This document shows, piece by piece, positions 1 through 18,800 of a stretch of DNA of 64,000 nucleotides. Source of the stretch: Prunus persica (taxonomy: Eukaryota; Streptophyta; Magnoliopsida; Rosales; Rosaceae). The notes beneath the pieces are model-generated. The model searched no databases, was not told the DNA's origin, and saw nothing but the letters and a program-made list of their open reading frames with translations. The position numbers and the translations under genes were made by a program. How positions within the stretch are numbered: position 1 is the stretch's first letter; each line of letters starts with the position of its first letter. Location: positions 10,656,186 to 10,720,185 of the forward strand of contig NC_034009.1 in assembly GCF_000346465.2 (NCBI RefSeq), written 5' to 3'.

Positions 1-547
1 CTTATATATAAAAATTTACTCGAAATATCCATAATTATTTAGTAGACAATTATCAATACTTTTCCTCACCAAAATTTACGTTGAATTCGTATATTGTTTG
101 TGTCTCTGAAATAATTGTCACCTTTGGAAAATAGCAAAGGAAATATATAAAAGCACAAAGTTAGAAAAGCGAGGTCTTTTAGGAATTTACAAAATTAAAG
201 TCCTCCTAGAAAGGTACAGCAGCGCATAAATAATCTTGCTGTCATCATTCTATCACACTGTGTACGTTCCATCACCAAATGGCTGAATCAAGTTTGGGAG
301 GGTATTATTGACAATAACAAAAAGCTTGAGGCAAGGGTATATCCATGTATATATATGCTTATTTGAACTTGAGACCGTAAAGTTTGACCTTTCAGCATTA
401 AAAAAAAGTTTGAAATCTCCCTTCAATTTAATATTATAGCTTGAGGCAAAGGCAATCGCCTTCATTCATCCTAAGAGCATTTCCAGCAGTTAAGGCTGGA
501 CTCAGACTGGGGAGGGAGGGTTGGGCAACAATGCAAAACACCTGAAA
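1..547. other. AT-rich intergenic DNA, no gene seen
   Basis: No coding exon of a recognisable family is visible on either strand. Short open frames on the minus strand (for example 253-465 and 502-837) have no family resemblance and low-complexity composition. Confidence 0.5.
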
Positions 548-607
548 AAATGCATTAGACTTTCGAACATCATCAGCATTTCACGTGTTCGAATGACTAA
601 TGCATTT
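548..607. repeat. short imperfect inverted repeat (hairpin)
   Basis: Two arms of 22 bases (548-569 and 586-607) are reverse complements except for two positions, separated by a 16-base loop. A transcript from either strand would fold into one stable stem-loop. I do not match the arms to a known microRNA; a tiny palindromic transposon remnant is equally possible. Confidence 0.6.
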
Positions 608-1089
608 GTTGTATATATAGTATAAATACATAAAATACTGATTTTTGTTATAAAAAATATATGATAATCTACAAAATAATGAGTAATGCAAACATGTGAT
701 GAAAAGTTATAGAGAGCATTGATAATGATGAATAAGTTTTTTTTGTTTGTTTTTTGTTTTGGTTGAAGAATGATGAAGAACGTATATATGTAATGTAAAA
801 TTGTAAATGAAATAAACAACAAGGTACAAACTTTCATGTCTCATTTCGACTGGAAGTGCAAATCTCTAGTTAAACCGACCCGCACTACGACTTATTCTGT
901 TGCCTGCTGCTTAGCCAGCAATTGTATAAAACTGCTGCACGAGCTCAATATATATTAGTAATTTTATTTAGCGCATCTGTGTATAATTTTCAGAGACAGA
1001 AGTCGCAGTCCCACCGTCCCAATCCAAGTCTGAAGTTGAGAAAAGATTCCAGCAATATATAAACACACTTACACCTAAATAAATTGCAT

Positions 1090-1266
1090 GTATATATACT
1101 AATTAAATTATTTTAATCTAATTTAAATTACGATGAGAGGGATTTAAAATTGGGTTTATACTAATCAAATTATTTTAATTTCAATTCTTAATATTTTCAT
1201 TAACTAAAGGTATTTTTTGGTATTTTGAATGTTTTACCATTCTCTCCATTTTGCTTTATATATAGA
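1090..1266 (-). mobile_element. Helitron-related fragment
   Basis: Read on the minus strand from 1266, this begins with TC, a TA run and AAGCAAAA, and continues with sequence closely similar to the Helitron copies at 25682-25962 and 46921-47183. Its 3' hairpin and CTAG end are not clear, so the lower border is approximate. Confidence 0.5.
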
Positions 1267-1321
1267 TAAAAGGTTAGCACGTTCCCTTTTATATTATCCG
1301 ATTCGTTTTTATATTTTATTA

Positions 1322-1804
1322 GGTCCCGTTTGGTTCACGGAATGGATTTGAGGAGAAATCACTTCCGATGTCATTTCCCAAGGAATGAGAATGAAAGATT
1401 CCTTTCCCAAGTTTGGTAATGTCGAGAAAGTAACCGGGAGATTTCACTTTGTTTCCTTTCCTATGTTTGTTTTGAGTAGGAATGAAAAATAAAGTTTGTA
1501 TAATTTTTCAATTATACCCATATTAAATCAAATAAAAAATAATAATGCATTTAATGATACGTTGTAATTCTAAATTGTTCATAGGGACAAAATAGTCATG
1601 AAAATTGTTCATTGAATGTTGGCTCATTTTCCCAAACTTTCCCATGAGGAGGGAAAACAAAACCCGAGTTAAGAGGAGGGCTTCACTTTTCCCCCTACTT
1701 TCCTATGTGCCAGACAACAATTTCCCATGCATGGACTTACTAAACATGGGAAAGCAATTGAATTCTCATTCCTAAGCCTCATTTCCCATGAACCAAACGG
1801 AACC
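1322..1804. mobile_element. PIF/Harbinger (Tourist-like) MITE
   Basis: A 483-bp non-coding element. The left end GGTCCCGTTTGGTTC and the reverse complement of the right end, GGTTCCGTTTGGTTC, form terminal inverted repeats. TTA is present on both flanks (1319-1321 and 1805-1807), the 3-bp target duplication typical of PIF/Harbinger elements. The inside holds no open frame, so it is non-autonomous. Confidence 0.75.
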
Positions 1805-1807
1805 TTA

Positions 1808-2600
1808 AGGGTTTGCTTTGACATTTGATTTGAGGTGGTTGAGTGTATTTCAATAATTTCTTAACTTGAAACATACTATTCTCCTATTAGGATTGTTGTA
1901 TTAGTTTTTGTTAGTTGAATGATTTCTATTTTTAATTTTCAGACAGGATCTTATGAATCTCAGTTTGCTTAATTAACAAATAGGCAAACGCGCCCTAAAC
2001 AATAAAATAATTACATCAAAAATTGAGGGAGGACGAGCCACCTCAATAATGCCCTCAAACACCATTTTCATTCCATAATAGTAATTTTGCAAAACCCAAA
2101 AAAAAAAAAGAGGAAAAATAATGAGAAAATGGAGAAATGAATTGTGTTTTTTTTTTCTTGTTTGAGAAATCATATTTTTTCCTCTTAATATTGCACTTTT
2201 ATCCCCATAAATAAATAAATAAAGAAGGCGAAAAATACCCATCAACCCTCAATGAAAATTTCCTTTTTATTTTTGTTGGGTCATGAGACAAAAAAGAAAA
2301 AGAAAAAGATTTTCATTATTGTTGGTGGTGGTGGGAGGGAGTGGACGTTTTGAGTTTCCGCGGCAAGCAAATAAAAGAAAATCCAAGGGTATTTGCGTCA
2401 GCTCACATTAAATTTATTCCAGTCTGTCGTCCGAAGGCTCTGAACCGTCCATCCGAGCTCCAAACCGAAAATTAGCAACAACTTTGAGGGCGTATCAGTC
2501 TTTTTAGATTAATTCAATTTTGCGAAGAGCCGTTTTAATAATTTTGAAAATTATAATCTACCAAATGACAATTATAACGACATCGCTCTCTGACTCTCTC
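1808..2600. other. intergenic DNA upstream of the kinesin gene
   Basis: AT-rich, with short poly-A/T runs. No exon of a recognised family was found on either strand. Pyrimidine-rich CT repeats begin near 2580 and probably mark the promoter or leader of the kinesin gene that starts at 3195. Confidence 0.45.
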
Positions 2601-3194
2601 TCCTGTTGTCGCAGAAAGATTATTTTATAATCTAAGCAAGGCGTACACTCTCTCTCTCTTCTGTGGAGCCCCTTACCATCATCAATTCAACCCCCATTTC
2701 TCTGAAACCAAATTCCAACACACCCTTCCCTCTTTACAATCGAATTAGGGTTTTGCTTTTCCCAATTCGTTTGCAGATCTGATCCCAATATCGCATTCTT
2801 TTGAGATTATTGAGAAGCCACAGATCCTGGTCGCGTAATTGTTTTGCTTCCTTCTGTTCCGGTACGTTTAATCGTAAATGTGAGAAACTGATTGATTTTC
2901 TACGTTGCTCGGCGTGGGATTCTGTGATCAGATTCGGTTGAATTGCAGATTCTGAGGATTTGAATCGCATTTCCGTTGGAATTTTACTTTCATGTCCTGC
3001 TTTGAATTCAACTTCTCCCCACCTCGTGAGTATATATGATCCCATGCAAATCAATATGCTATAATTTCGTTGAAATTCTTATGCCTTTTGGATTGCACGT
3101 ATATATAAATGCATTTGTGTGGTTTGTTTCTGTGAAGCGGTTGTTGGAATATAGATCTTGAAAATTGGCTCCTCAAAGACGGTCGCAGCGCCAC
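2601..3194 (+). promoter_or_regulatory. probable leader region of kinesin-13A
   Basis: This stretch contains CT-rich tracts (2650-2665 and nearby), typical of plant core promoters and 5' untranslated regions, and ends at the start codon at 3195. A leader intron is possible but I cannot fix its borders. Confidence 0.4.
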
Positions 3195-8813
<5,619 letters not shown>

Positions 8814-9903
8814 GGCAGGCACTTTGTTTCGTTGCGCTGATGGCGGCACTGTTACTTGTATTAATCTGAACTCTCTTTTATATATTTTTCATTTTCATCT
8901 CATCTGGTGGAAAACATTGATACTAAACAGCATCCTTTTTAAGTTCTGCTTATTCTGTCTTGTTATGGTCCCGGCAGTTACAAAGCAGGATCTGCGGGAG
9001 GGGGATTTGAGGCATTGCAGACTCCGGGCAGTTCACATCCAGACTTCTGGCTAAGGGCGGCAATGAGGATTCAATTCACGTCTTTTGCCGGTGATTGTGT
9101 TCTCATTTGTAATTCTTTAGATAAGTTGATGTGTTCTTGCCGAGTCTTTTGTGGGTTGTGGACTTTGGCTGTTGTGTAAGTGGTGACTGGAAATTTGATT
9201 TGACAATGTATTTTCTAGTAAAGAAAAAAAAAGAAATAGAATGATTATTACTCTGTCATCCTGACTATTATCTTATTTCATTCTTTTCTTTTGCACTGTC
9301 CCTTGAATACCATACATTTCCAATATTGATCACAGAATTATTCCGAGGATTTGGCTACTTTCCAGGTTAAACAAAACCAAATAAACATGAACCAAAATAT
9401 TATTTTATCGGATAGAGTAAATGCTGGCAAGTAACTATCACTTAATTCAGGGGCACAAATGAATCTTCAACAAACTCTGGCCAAAACAAATGAAAACTTT
9501 CTTTTATAGAACAGAATTCTCCAGAAATATTGTGTTACAATTGTTGGATCAACTCAATTACTAATATATAGGCAAATGGCCAACAAGATACAAGGGCTAA
9601 AAAAAAACTAGCAACAAGGACTCAGTCAGCGCATAACCTGAAAGCTTATGGAACTTTTTGAACATATATGTGACAAATCAAAGGTTCGCACTTGTATAGT
9701 ATATACAAGTTACTATTTCTGCCTTGTGCTCTGCTAACCTTTCCTCACAGGACTCACCTCACCAAGACAAATCTTAAATTATTTCAAAAATTTCGAAGCT
9801 GGCATGCAACTCACACCCGCGAGCACACCTAATTCATCGTCTGTTACTCTCTAATTCCTAATTCTTGGTTGGTACTACCGCATGCCAAAGCTAGCTTGCT
9901 CAA
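8814..9903. other. convergent 3' region between kinesin and ESD4-like genes
   Basis: Holds the 3' untranslated ends of two genes that point at each other. No further exon was recognised. The kinesin tail probably reaches to about 9230, where an A-rich run follows. Confidence 0.5.
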
Positions 9904-12900
9904 TCAGTCCGCTCTCAATTTTAGGATCTCCTTGGCTGTTCTCAATCGAAAATATGGCATGTGTTCCTGCAAGGACAACAAACAGAGTTGAATCATACTA
10001 ATTAACAGTTGAGTTAACCGAGAGCAGGATATACATGAGCATTTCATTCTATAGCATACTACTTCCCAATAAATTATCAGGAGAAGTAAAAGCAAGAAAC
10101 AGAAGGAACCAGTGCCAAGTATTTTCCCCCTAGAATTACGTTGAACATATAATTTTCCATTATTAATGGTTTGAATGCAGGTCCGAGAAAATAAAAATGA
10201 AAACAACCAAAAGATACTTTAACTTGGGAGACAAAATATACACTTCCGTGTGGCAAAGCAACAGAAGCATCTCTAAGCGCCTTACCTGCTTGAAACAGAG
10301 ATCCAAGCCCCTGCTATAAAAGTCAGCATATTTGATCATGAACACACCACAGTCAAACCTGTTAAGAAAAATTAATTCAAAAATACATTTCAATTAGCAG
10401 AAGTCTCTTTGCTTACTGTAAAGAGTTTGGGAAAAAGATAAAAGAAAACCTATAACATTAGACATGTAATGCCTACCCATTCTCCTGCTCAGGAAGGTCT
10501 TCAACATATTCTAATTTCCAAGAACTCAAATTGATGTCTTTTCCACACTTATCCTTCACTTCATCAACATAGTATTTCGCCTGTCAAACATAAACAGTCA
10601 AAGTTAGCCGCAACTTAATCGGTTTAATGAATTTATTCGTTTTCCTACCATTTTGAAAAACATCTGTACCAAGGTACTGCCATTAGTATCCAAAAAGAAA
10701 AAGAAAAACGAAGATGAAGAGTTAATTGATGGCTGATGATCGATGAAATATTTGTCCACACAGCAAACTTTTTACGTGCCTATGTGCATATTTCATACCA
10801 CATCAAGTATGGAGGAAGGGCAATTGTTATCAAGTTCTGCAGGCAAGACTGACAAGATGATTTTCTTCATTTTTAAAATTCATGAACCCAGTCAACTCCA
10901 GACCAAACAAACAAAGAACCCAATCAATTCAAACATATGTTGTAGTTCGAGTAACAGGAAATTACACGAACCGCTAATGGCAAGATTTTATTTTTTCAAA
11001 GCATCACTACTCGTCACCCCCTTCCCACAAGAAAAAGTGAAAGGGAATCAAGGACCGACATTTTGTGTAACAGACTTTCTGACTTTATTGCATGCATCAT
11101 CAATAAATTATATCAACCGCCGAACAGAATATGACTACAAAGCATACCAATCTGTTCATCACTTGGGTATCCCTTCCTTTGAGTGAATCAAGATACTGTA
11201 ACTTCTCCTCTGCCTTGTTAATAACTGCCAAACACCAATGTATTTCTTTGTGGATGGGAACAAATATCTGAGAAGAAAACAACTTATGAAATAAATGTAA
11301 TTTCACTTAAACTGTGTATATGTGCAATGAAGAAGGTTTGAATGAAGTTACTTTGTCACAATCGATGAGGCTGTATCCCAGCTTCTTTTGGGTAGTCCAC
11401 CTTCTGACGGATTTATAATCATAGTTACTTTTCCCACCTATCAACTGCACATACAATTTCAGTAAAATAAGAGTAGCTAACATAGAAATCAATATCCTAA
11501 ATCCAACAGCAAAGATGGTTACCCAATCTAGGCAAATAATTACTAGGAGTGTGAATTGCACGGGCTGAGCTGACAGACCTTGCCTGAGGTTAGCCCAATA
11601 AGCACATGGCTGAGCTCTCAGCCCAGCCCAATCTTCGGGCCTAATGAAATGTAATATATGTATACAAATGAGAAAGAAACAAATGGGTACAATTTGGGTT
11701 GGCGTTATATCATGCTGATTCATCCTGAACTTCAAATCAGGTCTAAAAACTCAGCCAAAACTCAAATGAGACTCATCCTAATAAAAATTCAGGCCAAATT
11801 GGTCAAAGCTTTTGACCAATCCAACTCAACAAACAGTCCTAATAATTAAATGATGAAATAGAAGTATGAGACTATTTGACAATGAACATGCATTAGAGCT
11901 TTATAGTTTTTGCAGTGACAAGAACTCATGTATTCATACCAGTGCACTTATCTAGACAACAAATTAATGAAATCAATAAATATTATTCTGACAGTAAAAA
12001 AAAAAAAAAGGAAAACTAAACAGATTATGCATATACAACCACTGCCCGGAACAAAGTGTAAAAGAATGAACAAGAAAGAAAGCAAATTACAAACCTTTTT
12101 GTAGAAAAATGTGTTGAAGAAATGACATTTTAAGAAATTCTGTGGCTCTCTCTTTTCCCTCTCTTTCAGCAACTCAAAGTAGACATTTATGACCTGGACG
12201 GAAAAGAATACATATGTATCAATCACATTACCAGCTAGGCAAGCCTGGACAACCCCACATGAACCATACAAAACAAAATGCAATGAATTGTTTTTTTTGT
12301 TATTGCAATTTAACAAAAAAGTACAAATGTAACCTAGAAAATACCTCGTCATTCAACCATGCACGTGGTCTAAGGCACTGCAGCATTTCACCTGTGATCT
12401 CTATGTTTGAGTTCTCATGAGTTACCAAGACTCTCCTCCTGTATGAACCCCAACACTGTTATACTTTCAAGTTTCAACTAAACCAATTCAAAGATGAAAC
12501 AGAATATATATCAAACCATACCGATTGGCAGAGGAAAATGCTTGCTCAACCTCAGCCATTTCCTCCTTTCGAAGAGCAACAAAGGGTTCATCGGGTACAA
12601 CCTAAAAAGAAAAGGATTTAACTATTAAGAGAAGACTGTTGATAAATTCATCATCAATGTTTACTTACCACAAGCTGTAAACTTTAGTATACTAACACTG
12701 CAAATGATACTTCAAAACAGGTAGCAAGTTAACGAAAAGAAATTCACCTTCACTGGTTTCTTTTGTGGACGCAGCGATTCAAGCAGAGACAGTTTGCTCA
12801 CATTGAACTCAATTTGGGAATGCAAATGTTCAAGTTTCGGAGTCCGCCTCTCTACACTCTCAAGCAACTGCTTGTACACTACCACACTCGGCACCTCCAC

Positions 12901-13569
12901 CTCTCGATTTAGCGACAATGAGTCCAACATCTTTCCTGCACTGTCCACTTTGAAAGGGCCATTCGTCAGTGTGGTCAAGTCTGAAACCACCGAAGAAGCC
13001 GATGGCTGAGTACCCTGAGGTCCACAGTCCACCATCTTCGTATCCAATTCCTGCACATAATCCACCACAGAAGGCCCTTCTCGGTCATCTTCCTCTATAG
13101 CCAGAACTTCTTCTATGCTCGAATCCTCAGAAACTCGGTCAGTTTCAACCTCTTCATCCAATTCAATCACCTCCTTGCCCTTGTTCAAATAACGGAATGT
13201 ATCTAACGCCCTGCTCTTCGCCTTTTCCAAATGGAAAGACAATAAACTGCCCATTATGACACCCGACCGCTCCTTCTCATGAACCCCTCTGGTTTTTGGG
13301 CTCGAATCTTCTCTGTTCGAGAAGAACCCGAATTTGCCTGTTCTACAAGGGGCGTGAACTCTCGTCAGTGGCGGCTTTATATCTGGGTAACGAGAGACCC
13401 TCGAAGCGACGCTATTGGAAGATAATATGGGCCGGTCCGGGATTTGCTTCACATAAGAGAATCTGGGTCGCTTTGAAATTTGAAAATTCTGCGAATACGG
13501 AGATGGGTGTGCAGAATTCAAGCTCAAACACTCGTCCCCTCGCTTACGATTGCTGGTTAGTGCTCCCAT
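9904..13569 (-). CDS. ESD4: ESD4-like SUMO protease (Ulp1 family, C48 cysteine protease)
   Basis: Nine exons in minus-strand order: 13569-12748, 12601-12522, 12438-12345, 12193-12095, 11444-11352, 11267-11148, 10580-10477, 10358-10286, 9966-9904; all phases agree, 515 residues. The variable N-terminal half starts MGALTSNRKR like Arabidopsis ESD4. The C-terminal catalytic domain (from about 275) has the Ulp1 signatures: WLNDE, CHFFNTFFYKK, RRWT, catalytic His406 in HWCLAVI, Asp423 in YLDSL, oxyanion Gln468 and nucleophile Cys474 in FDCG. It ends in the conserved EHMPYFRLRTAKEIL segment. The enzyme matures SUMO and removes it from targets at the nuclear envelope; loss of ESD4 in Arabidopsis causes early flowering. 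All active-site residues are present. The ESD4 name rests on overall match; a paralogue such as ELS1 is less likely given the N-terminus. Confidence 0.94.
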
Positions 13570-14262
13570 TGATAAACCCAGAGCACAAAAAGACCTAGAA
13601 ATTCACATCTCATCCAAAGAATGCCATCTTAGAGCAAACACAACCAATTTGAAATTTTTGGTGGGCGGATTGAATGAGTAATCAGCTGGCGAAACTTAAA
13701 CCCTAAATGCGAGGCAATTGAAACCAAAAGTTAGGGTTTTGCTTAAGGTCCAAAGAAAAAGTAAAAATTAGAGGAAGAGAATGGTTCGATTTCAAAATCA
13801 CAGAGATTTGAAGGGAGGGAACAAAACCCTATAAACGCATAGGAAGAGGGGGTCGATTTCAAATAAGCACGCACCAGAAAATCTGTCTAGACAAATATCG
13901 AGTGTTCCCGCTACAAAATAAAAAAAGGGGGCTGAGATGAGAGAGAGAGCGGAGGAGGAGCTTGTTTTCCTTAAATATTTGTTATTAACGTTGAAGAGGA
14001 TTTTCAATTTTGATGCACCAGAGCTTGAGTTGGGATCTGTAACCCGATTTGCTGTAGGAGGCGTTTCGGCTTTCCCGGTTCGGTGTAGGAAATTATATGG
14101 TATTTTTCTATTATTATTTTTTAAATAGTTGCACGTAACACTTGTATGAATCGGGAAATTAACCCAACACAAAAAATAGAATCAGGAAATTAAGAATATG
14201 AGAAATAATAAAGGGGAATTCAATATTATACCCAATATAAAAGTTCAAATTAAAAAAAAATT
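13570..14262. promoter_or_regulatory. leader and promoter side of the ESD4-like gene
   Basis: Upstream of the minus-strand start codon. On the minus strand it contains AAACCC/AGGG-type telomere-box-like motifs near 13700-13730 and a purine-rich run at 13937-13965 (CT-rich when read as the leader). No additional exon was recognised. Confidence 0.35.
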
Positions 14263-14267
14263 ATATA

Positions 14268-14476
14268 TGAAATGGACTTTAGAAACACACTCAAAGCCCA
14301 TTTACAACATAACAAAAAGATTTTTAACTTCTTTTAAATTACAATACTATCATTGATTTTTTAGAACAAACTCAACTCAAAAACCTCATAAAAAAGCCCA
14401 AAACACTCAATAGGGCATCAAAGTAATTTAATAATCAAAATTAAACCAAATAGGGCCAGTTATCATTTTTTGAGTT
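14268..14476 (-). repeat. dispersed repeat, copy 1
   Basis: About 210 bases match the reverse complement of 52663-52882 along their whole length with scattered changes. There is no open frame. The class is unknown; it could be an internal piece of a larger transposon. Confidence 0.6.
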
Positions 14477-15807
14477 TGTTTATATAAATTAAATATTGTA
14501 TGATTTTATAATTTAGTGCTAAAAATAGGTATATGACTAAATATTTCAAGAAGGAATATCATATGAAATTATTTCAAATTAATATGTTTCCTAAGTCTTG
14601 TAGGGTTTAATTAGGTATATGTTAAATGTATGAAAATCAAGAACTGAAATATTTCAATACCCATGTGTTAGTAAATTCAAGATAAGTGAGACACGCCAAT
14701 TCTAAATAAGTCAGTATGCCAACAAGGAAAAAATTGTCCAAGTAGGCATGGTTACTTCTCAATGCACACACTTCTTGGTTAAGGAGAAAAAATTGTGCAT
14801 GACTATCACACTAAAATATTATATTACTAATTTATATGTTATAATATAAATGTATCATCGATTTATATTTTATAATAATAATAATAAATAAAATATACAT
14901 TATAGCATAAGTAAATTTATAACACCACGTAAATGTTGACCTGTCACATTAAAAAATTCCTCGTTAAGGAGCTATTGCTACCCTTCTGACCGTCCCGCCT
15001 CTATTACTAACTCCCAATCTATATACTACATTCGGAGACAATATTCCAAAGTATAAAATAAAAGTTATGCATGTCATGGTAAATCTTGGACATGCCACGC
15101 TCTAAGGTCCCAATCTGGGCACTGCTATTCTATGACTTTAAATGTGTTTTTTTTTTTAATACAAGCGATATTTTATTTTAATATGATTTAAACTATTGGA
15201 ATGGAGATTCAAACAGCAGAATAATATGATTTAAACTACTAGAATGAAGATTCAAACTACAGAATGGAAAACACATTCACTCTAACCAACTTATGACTTT
15301 AATCACTGAACAAAGAAAGAGCTTGAGTTTGTTGGATTGGGAGTAATTTAAATAAGAATAATGATTGGTCAATTTTTATTTCAAGTATTTATGAATTTGG
15401 GGAAAAGTAGGTGGGTAAGAAATTGGAGACGATTAGGTAAATCTTTGAGTTTTTAAGCAAGAAGCATACAATTAGGGGAGGAAGCTTAACCAGATCCAGT
15501 ACATCCATTGTTTACTCAAAGACTTGAAAAATAATACAAAATTAATGTTTCTTTCCCTAAATACCATGTTACTTTGCAAATTGCAAGACCTAAAGGGCAC
15601 TGGAGTAAGTAACAGTTATTTGACGGTCGCTAATATGTACATATAACAGGTTATGGATACAAGGTCCTCCGTATATCGAAGCCAAATTATTCAGCTGGGT
15701 TAAATATCTGAAACATAAGAAAATATTTGTATCAGCAAATTGAATTTGCAGGGAGGATAGTTATTATCACATTATTCCAGAAAAATTTAAAACTTACATT
15801 GTTCAAT
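14477..15807. other. AT-rich intergenic DNA
   Basis: No gene seen. A roughly 40-base segment is tandemly duplicated at about 15186-15265, next to a T-run, which resembles the tail region of a decayed retroposon. The part near 15700-15807 is probably the 3' untranslated region of the BTB gene. Confidence 0.45.
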
Positions 15808-18800
15808 TCATACAAGCTGCACAACAGCAGCCACTCTTAAGGCCCCATTTTGGAGAAGATCAGCAAGCTCATCAAATAACAGAGCTGTTCGCCAGCCCCA
15901 GCCCTTTGGAGCTTTCGGTAAAAGCGTGCCTGTTTGCTTGAAACTTCCAAACACCATGACTTCCCTCTTTGATGGACAGATTAACTACATCATAAACGTA
16001 CATGAACTACAAAATCAATATGCCAGATTCTGGTGTAACAAACACTGATTACACGAGAATCGGTGAAACTGAGAACATTTTGTTCACTTTGGATCTTACC
16101 TGATACCGGGCAGTAACCTTTTCACGAGAATCGACATACATCTGCACCTGTGTCGGGCACACCGTAATGTATCAACTAACAACTACTAGGGATTATAAAT
16201 GCAAATAAACATACTAGACAGAAAAACAAGGTGAAACAGAAAGGGTGATCATTGAAATGTGAAGATAAGAAGAAGCATTATTCTCCACAACTAAAATAAC
16301 CCATCTCATGCTCAAACAATCAAGAGCAGGCTAACCTTTCTAAATGAATCAGTAATCTCTGCCTTACGTCGGTGAAGAAATAATCCTGAAATAACAAACA
16401 TATGATATACGTTCAGCTTAAGGAACATATTTCAAATAAAACTTAGGAAAGCAAAATAACATGTTTCCGAGGTATATCATTGAACAGCAAAGAACAGTAC
16501 CAAGTGTTCGACGTCCTTGAGGGTCTTCATCATTAAAAGCCTGAACGCTAACCTATAAATTTGAACAACAAAATCCAATCTGTATGAGAGCATGGAAAAT
16601 GGAGATCAAAAAGCATCATCACAAATCTAAATCTTATATTGAAAAGAAAATAAGTTTATACTGAAACACCTTCCATAAAGAACCAGCATAAAAGACTTCT
16701 GGAGAGTGCTTCACTTGGCCATCACTGAGCCTGTGCACATCCTCAAATTGCACCCTGTAGAACCAGGATCGAGAACTTAAGTGAAAAGGTAAACTAGAGA
16801 CCAAAAAAAAAACTTGACTTGTAATTAGTAGGATGGAGAATTGAACAAAATGACCAATCATTAGATCCATGACACTTGGACAAATAATCCAGTCCCATGA
16901 AAAAAGGCTTAGTATAAATAGATGTTCAAAGGCACTTGTAAGCAACTTGTAAAGGAGACTTCTGAGCTAGGATATCATAGGACAGCATCCTAAAAAGAAT
17001 TTATGGATTCTTATTTTTCAAAAGAGAGCTCAAAATCTGAAGCAAAGCTGTAAAGGATTAATGGAAAGAGCTCACGTACCCAAATCGGAAAGGAGGGAAG
17101 TGGCTTAAAGGTGTTTTCAAATCCAATGATATGGAAGAACTGTTTGGATTATCCCACTCAATCCCAATTGCACGGTCTGACGACTCTACCATCTGCACAG
17201 GTATGCCACTCGTACTTGGCACTGCCATGGAAGTTCCAGGCATTCGGCTTTGCACATCCATCTCATAGGCTCTCTCTGTTTGCTCCCCATGAGCATTAGC
17301 TACATTGTTCCCTCCTTGGCTTAGCCCAACCAAAGCCGTCAAGCCATCTCCAGACAGGTCCCCACTATGGTCAGCTCTAGCCTCTGAATCATCATTAGCA
17401 AGAGACTGCTGGCAATTTCTGTTGCCCATGCCAAATGGCACACGGGAAAAGACAAACCGAGTTGGAGGCCAGGCAGTTGCTGGGACAAATGTAGTTCCGC
17501 GTCCAATACCAGCAAGCCCATCAATAGGACCCCTAACATGCACACGTACAGGCCTAAAGAGGCCATTTCCTTCACCTGCAGAAGACTCAGCAACATACAC
17601 GCCAGGAGAATTATTCTGATTGTGCTCTTGCATGTAATATCCAGTGGTAACTCCATGTGAGAATGAAAATTGCTGTCTGCAAGTGCATGCTAAACTTGTA
17701 AGACAGCAACTTTTGCATGTATCAGCACCAGTTTCTTGAACTCTCTGGCTTAACAGCATCTATATGATCACATACCAAACAAACAAGTTATTGCATAAAC
17801 AGATAGATTTTTCTTTGGTAAGTAATAGATAAATGAAAATTAAAAATACAACAATCTCCTCAAAAGCATAACCGCAGGGCAACACTTTGTGTATGAATGT
17901 GGTAGAAATAGCTTTCCGAATTTCTCATGGTGGCAGTGGGCGGAGAGCCCTTGCAGTCAGTCTGCAAGGGCCTATAATTGATTTATCAGCAGTATGGTTT
18001 ATAAGAGATAGAATAGTAAAAGCAAGAAAAACTTAAAGAGAAAACAGTAAACAGAAAGAGACCTGCAACCAAAGACCATCATTTACAGCTTTGCAGGGGA
18101 ATCCCAATTCCTCAAGTTGCTTTCTTACACTAAGAAGTGCCTCAAAAGACATGTTGCAGTATAAAAGAGATCCCCCTTCAAATATATTAACAAATGCATC
18201 ATATTCCTCACCACCAACCCCAAAGTTCCCTTTAGCATAACCTTTAAGCTGTCTTCTGCCTACAGTTCTGCCACCCCATGAAAGAGGAGGCATGCCACAT
18301 CTTCCCCAATCATTTGGCATTAGCTCACTAGTGGAAGAGTTCATTGAAGAGCATTGCCTTGACTGATCCCTGGCAAGCCAACTATTGTTATTTAAGTGAT
18401 AGCATGATCCTTCATCAGATGGCCCTTCCATAGCAACTCCATTTGCCCCCAATCTACTTGCTCCAACACCAACTGGCATTTCAGTATAACATGAAGTTCT
18501 AATTACATCCATTTCTGAAAATGAATTACTCAATGATGAAGGACCACCCATGCTGCAGTTGCATCCTGGCTCCAAATTGGACTGAGGGTATGCAACTTGT
18601 TGTACTTGCTGTTTGGAATTTGAAACTCCTGTTTGGAAGTCAACCACACAGTCTGCAAGCTCTATCAGAAGATTACGAGCAGTATTATGGCCATCTAAAT
18701 CATCTTTTAGATTTAAGCGCCCCAGTTCAGCCTCCAACCTTTTATTAGTGAAACTACCCATCAGATTCTTTCCCTTTGCATTAGATGAATCAGATTGAGT

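Noticed and set aside
505..535. Possible miR482-like sequence on the minus strand (CCCAACCCTCCCTCCCC)
   Set aside because: No pairing arm is found within a precursor-sized distance, and the match to the family is loose.
10743..11186. Plus-strand open frame of 147 codons within the ESD4-like gene
   Set aside because: It covers an intron and part of an exon of the opposite-strand gene, with no family match.
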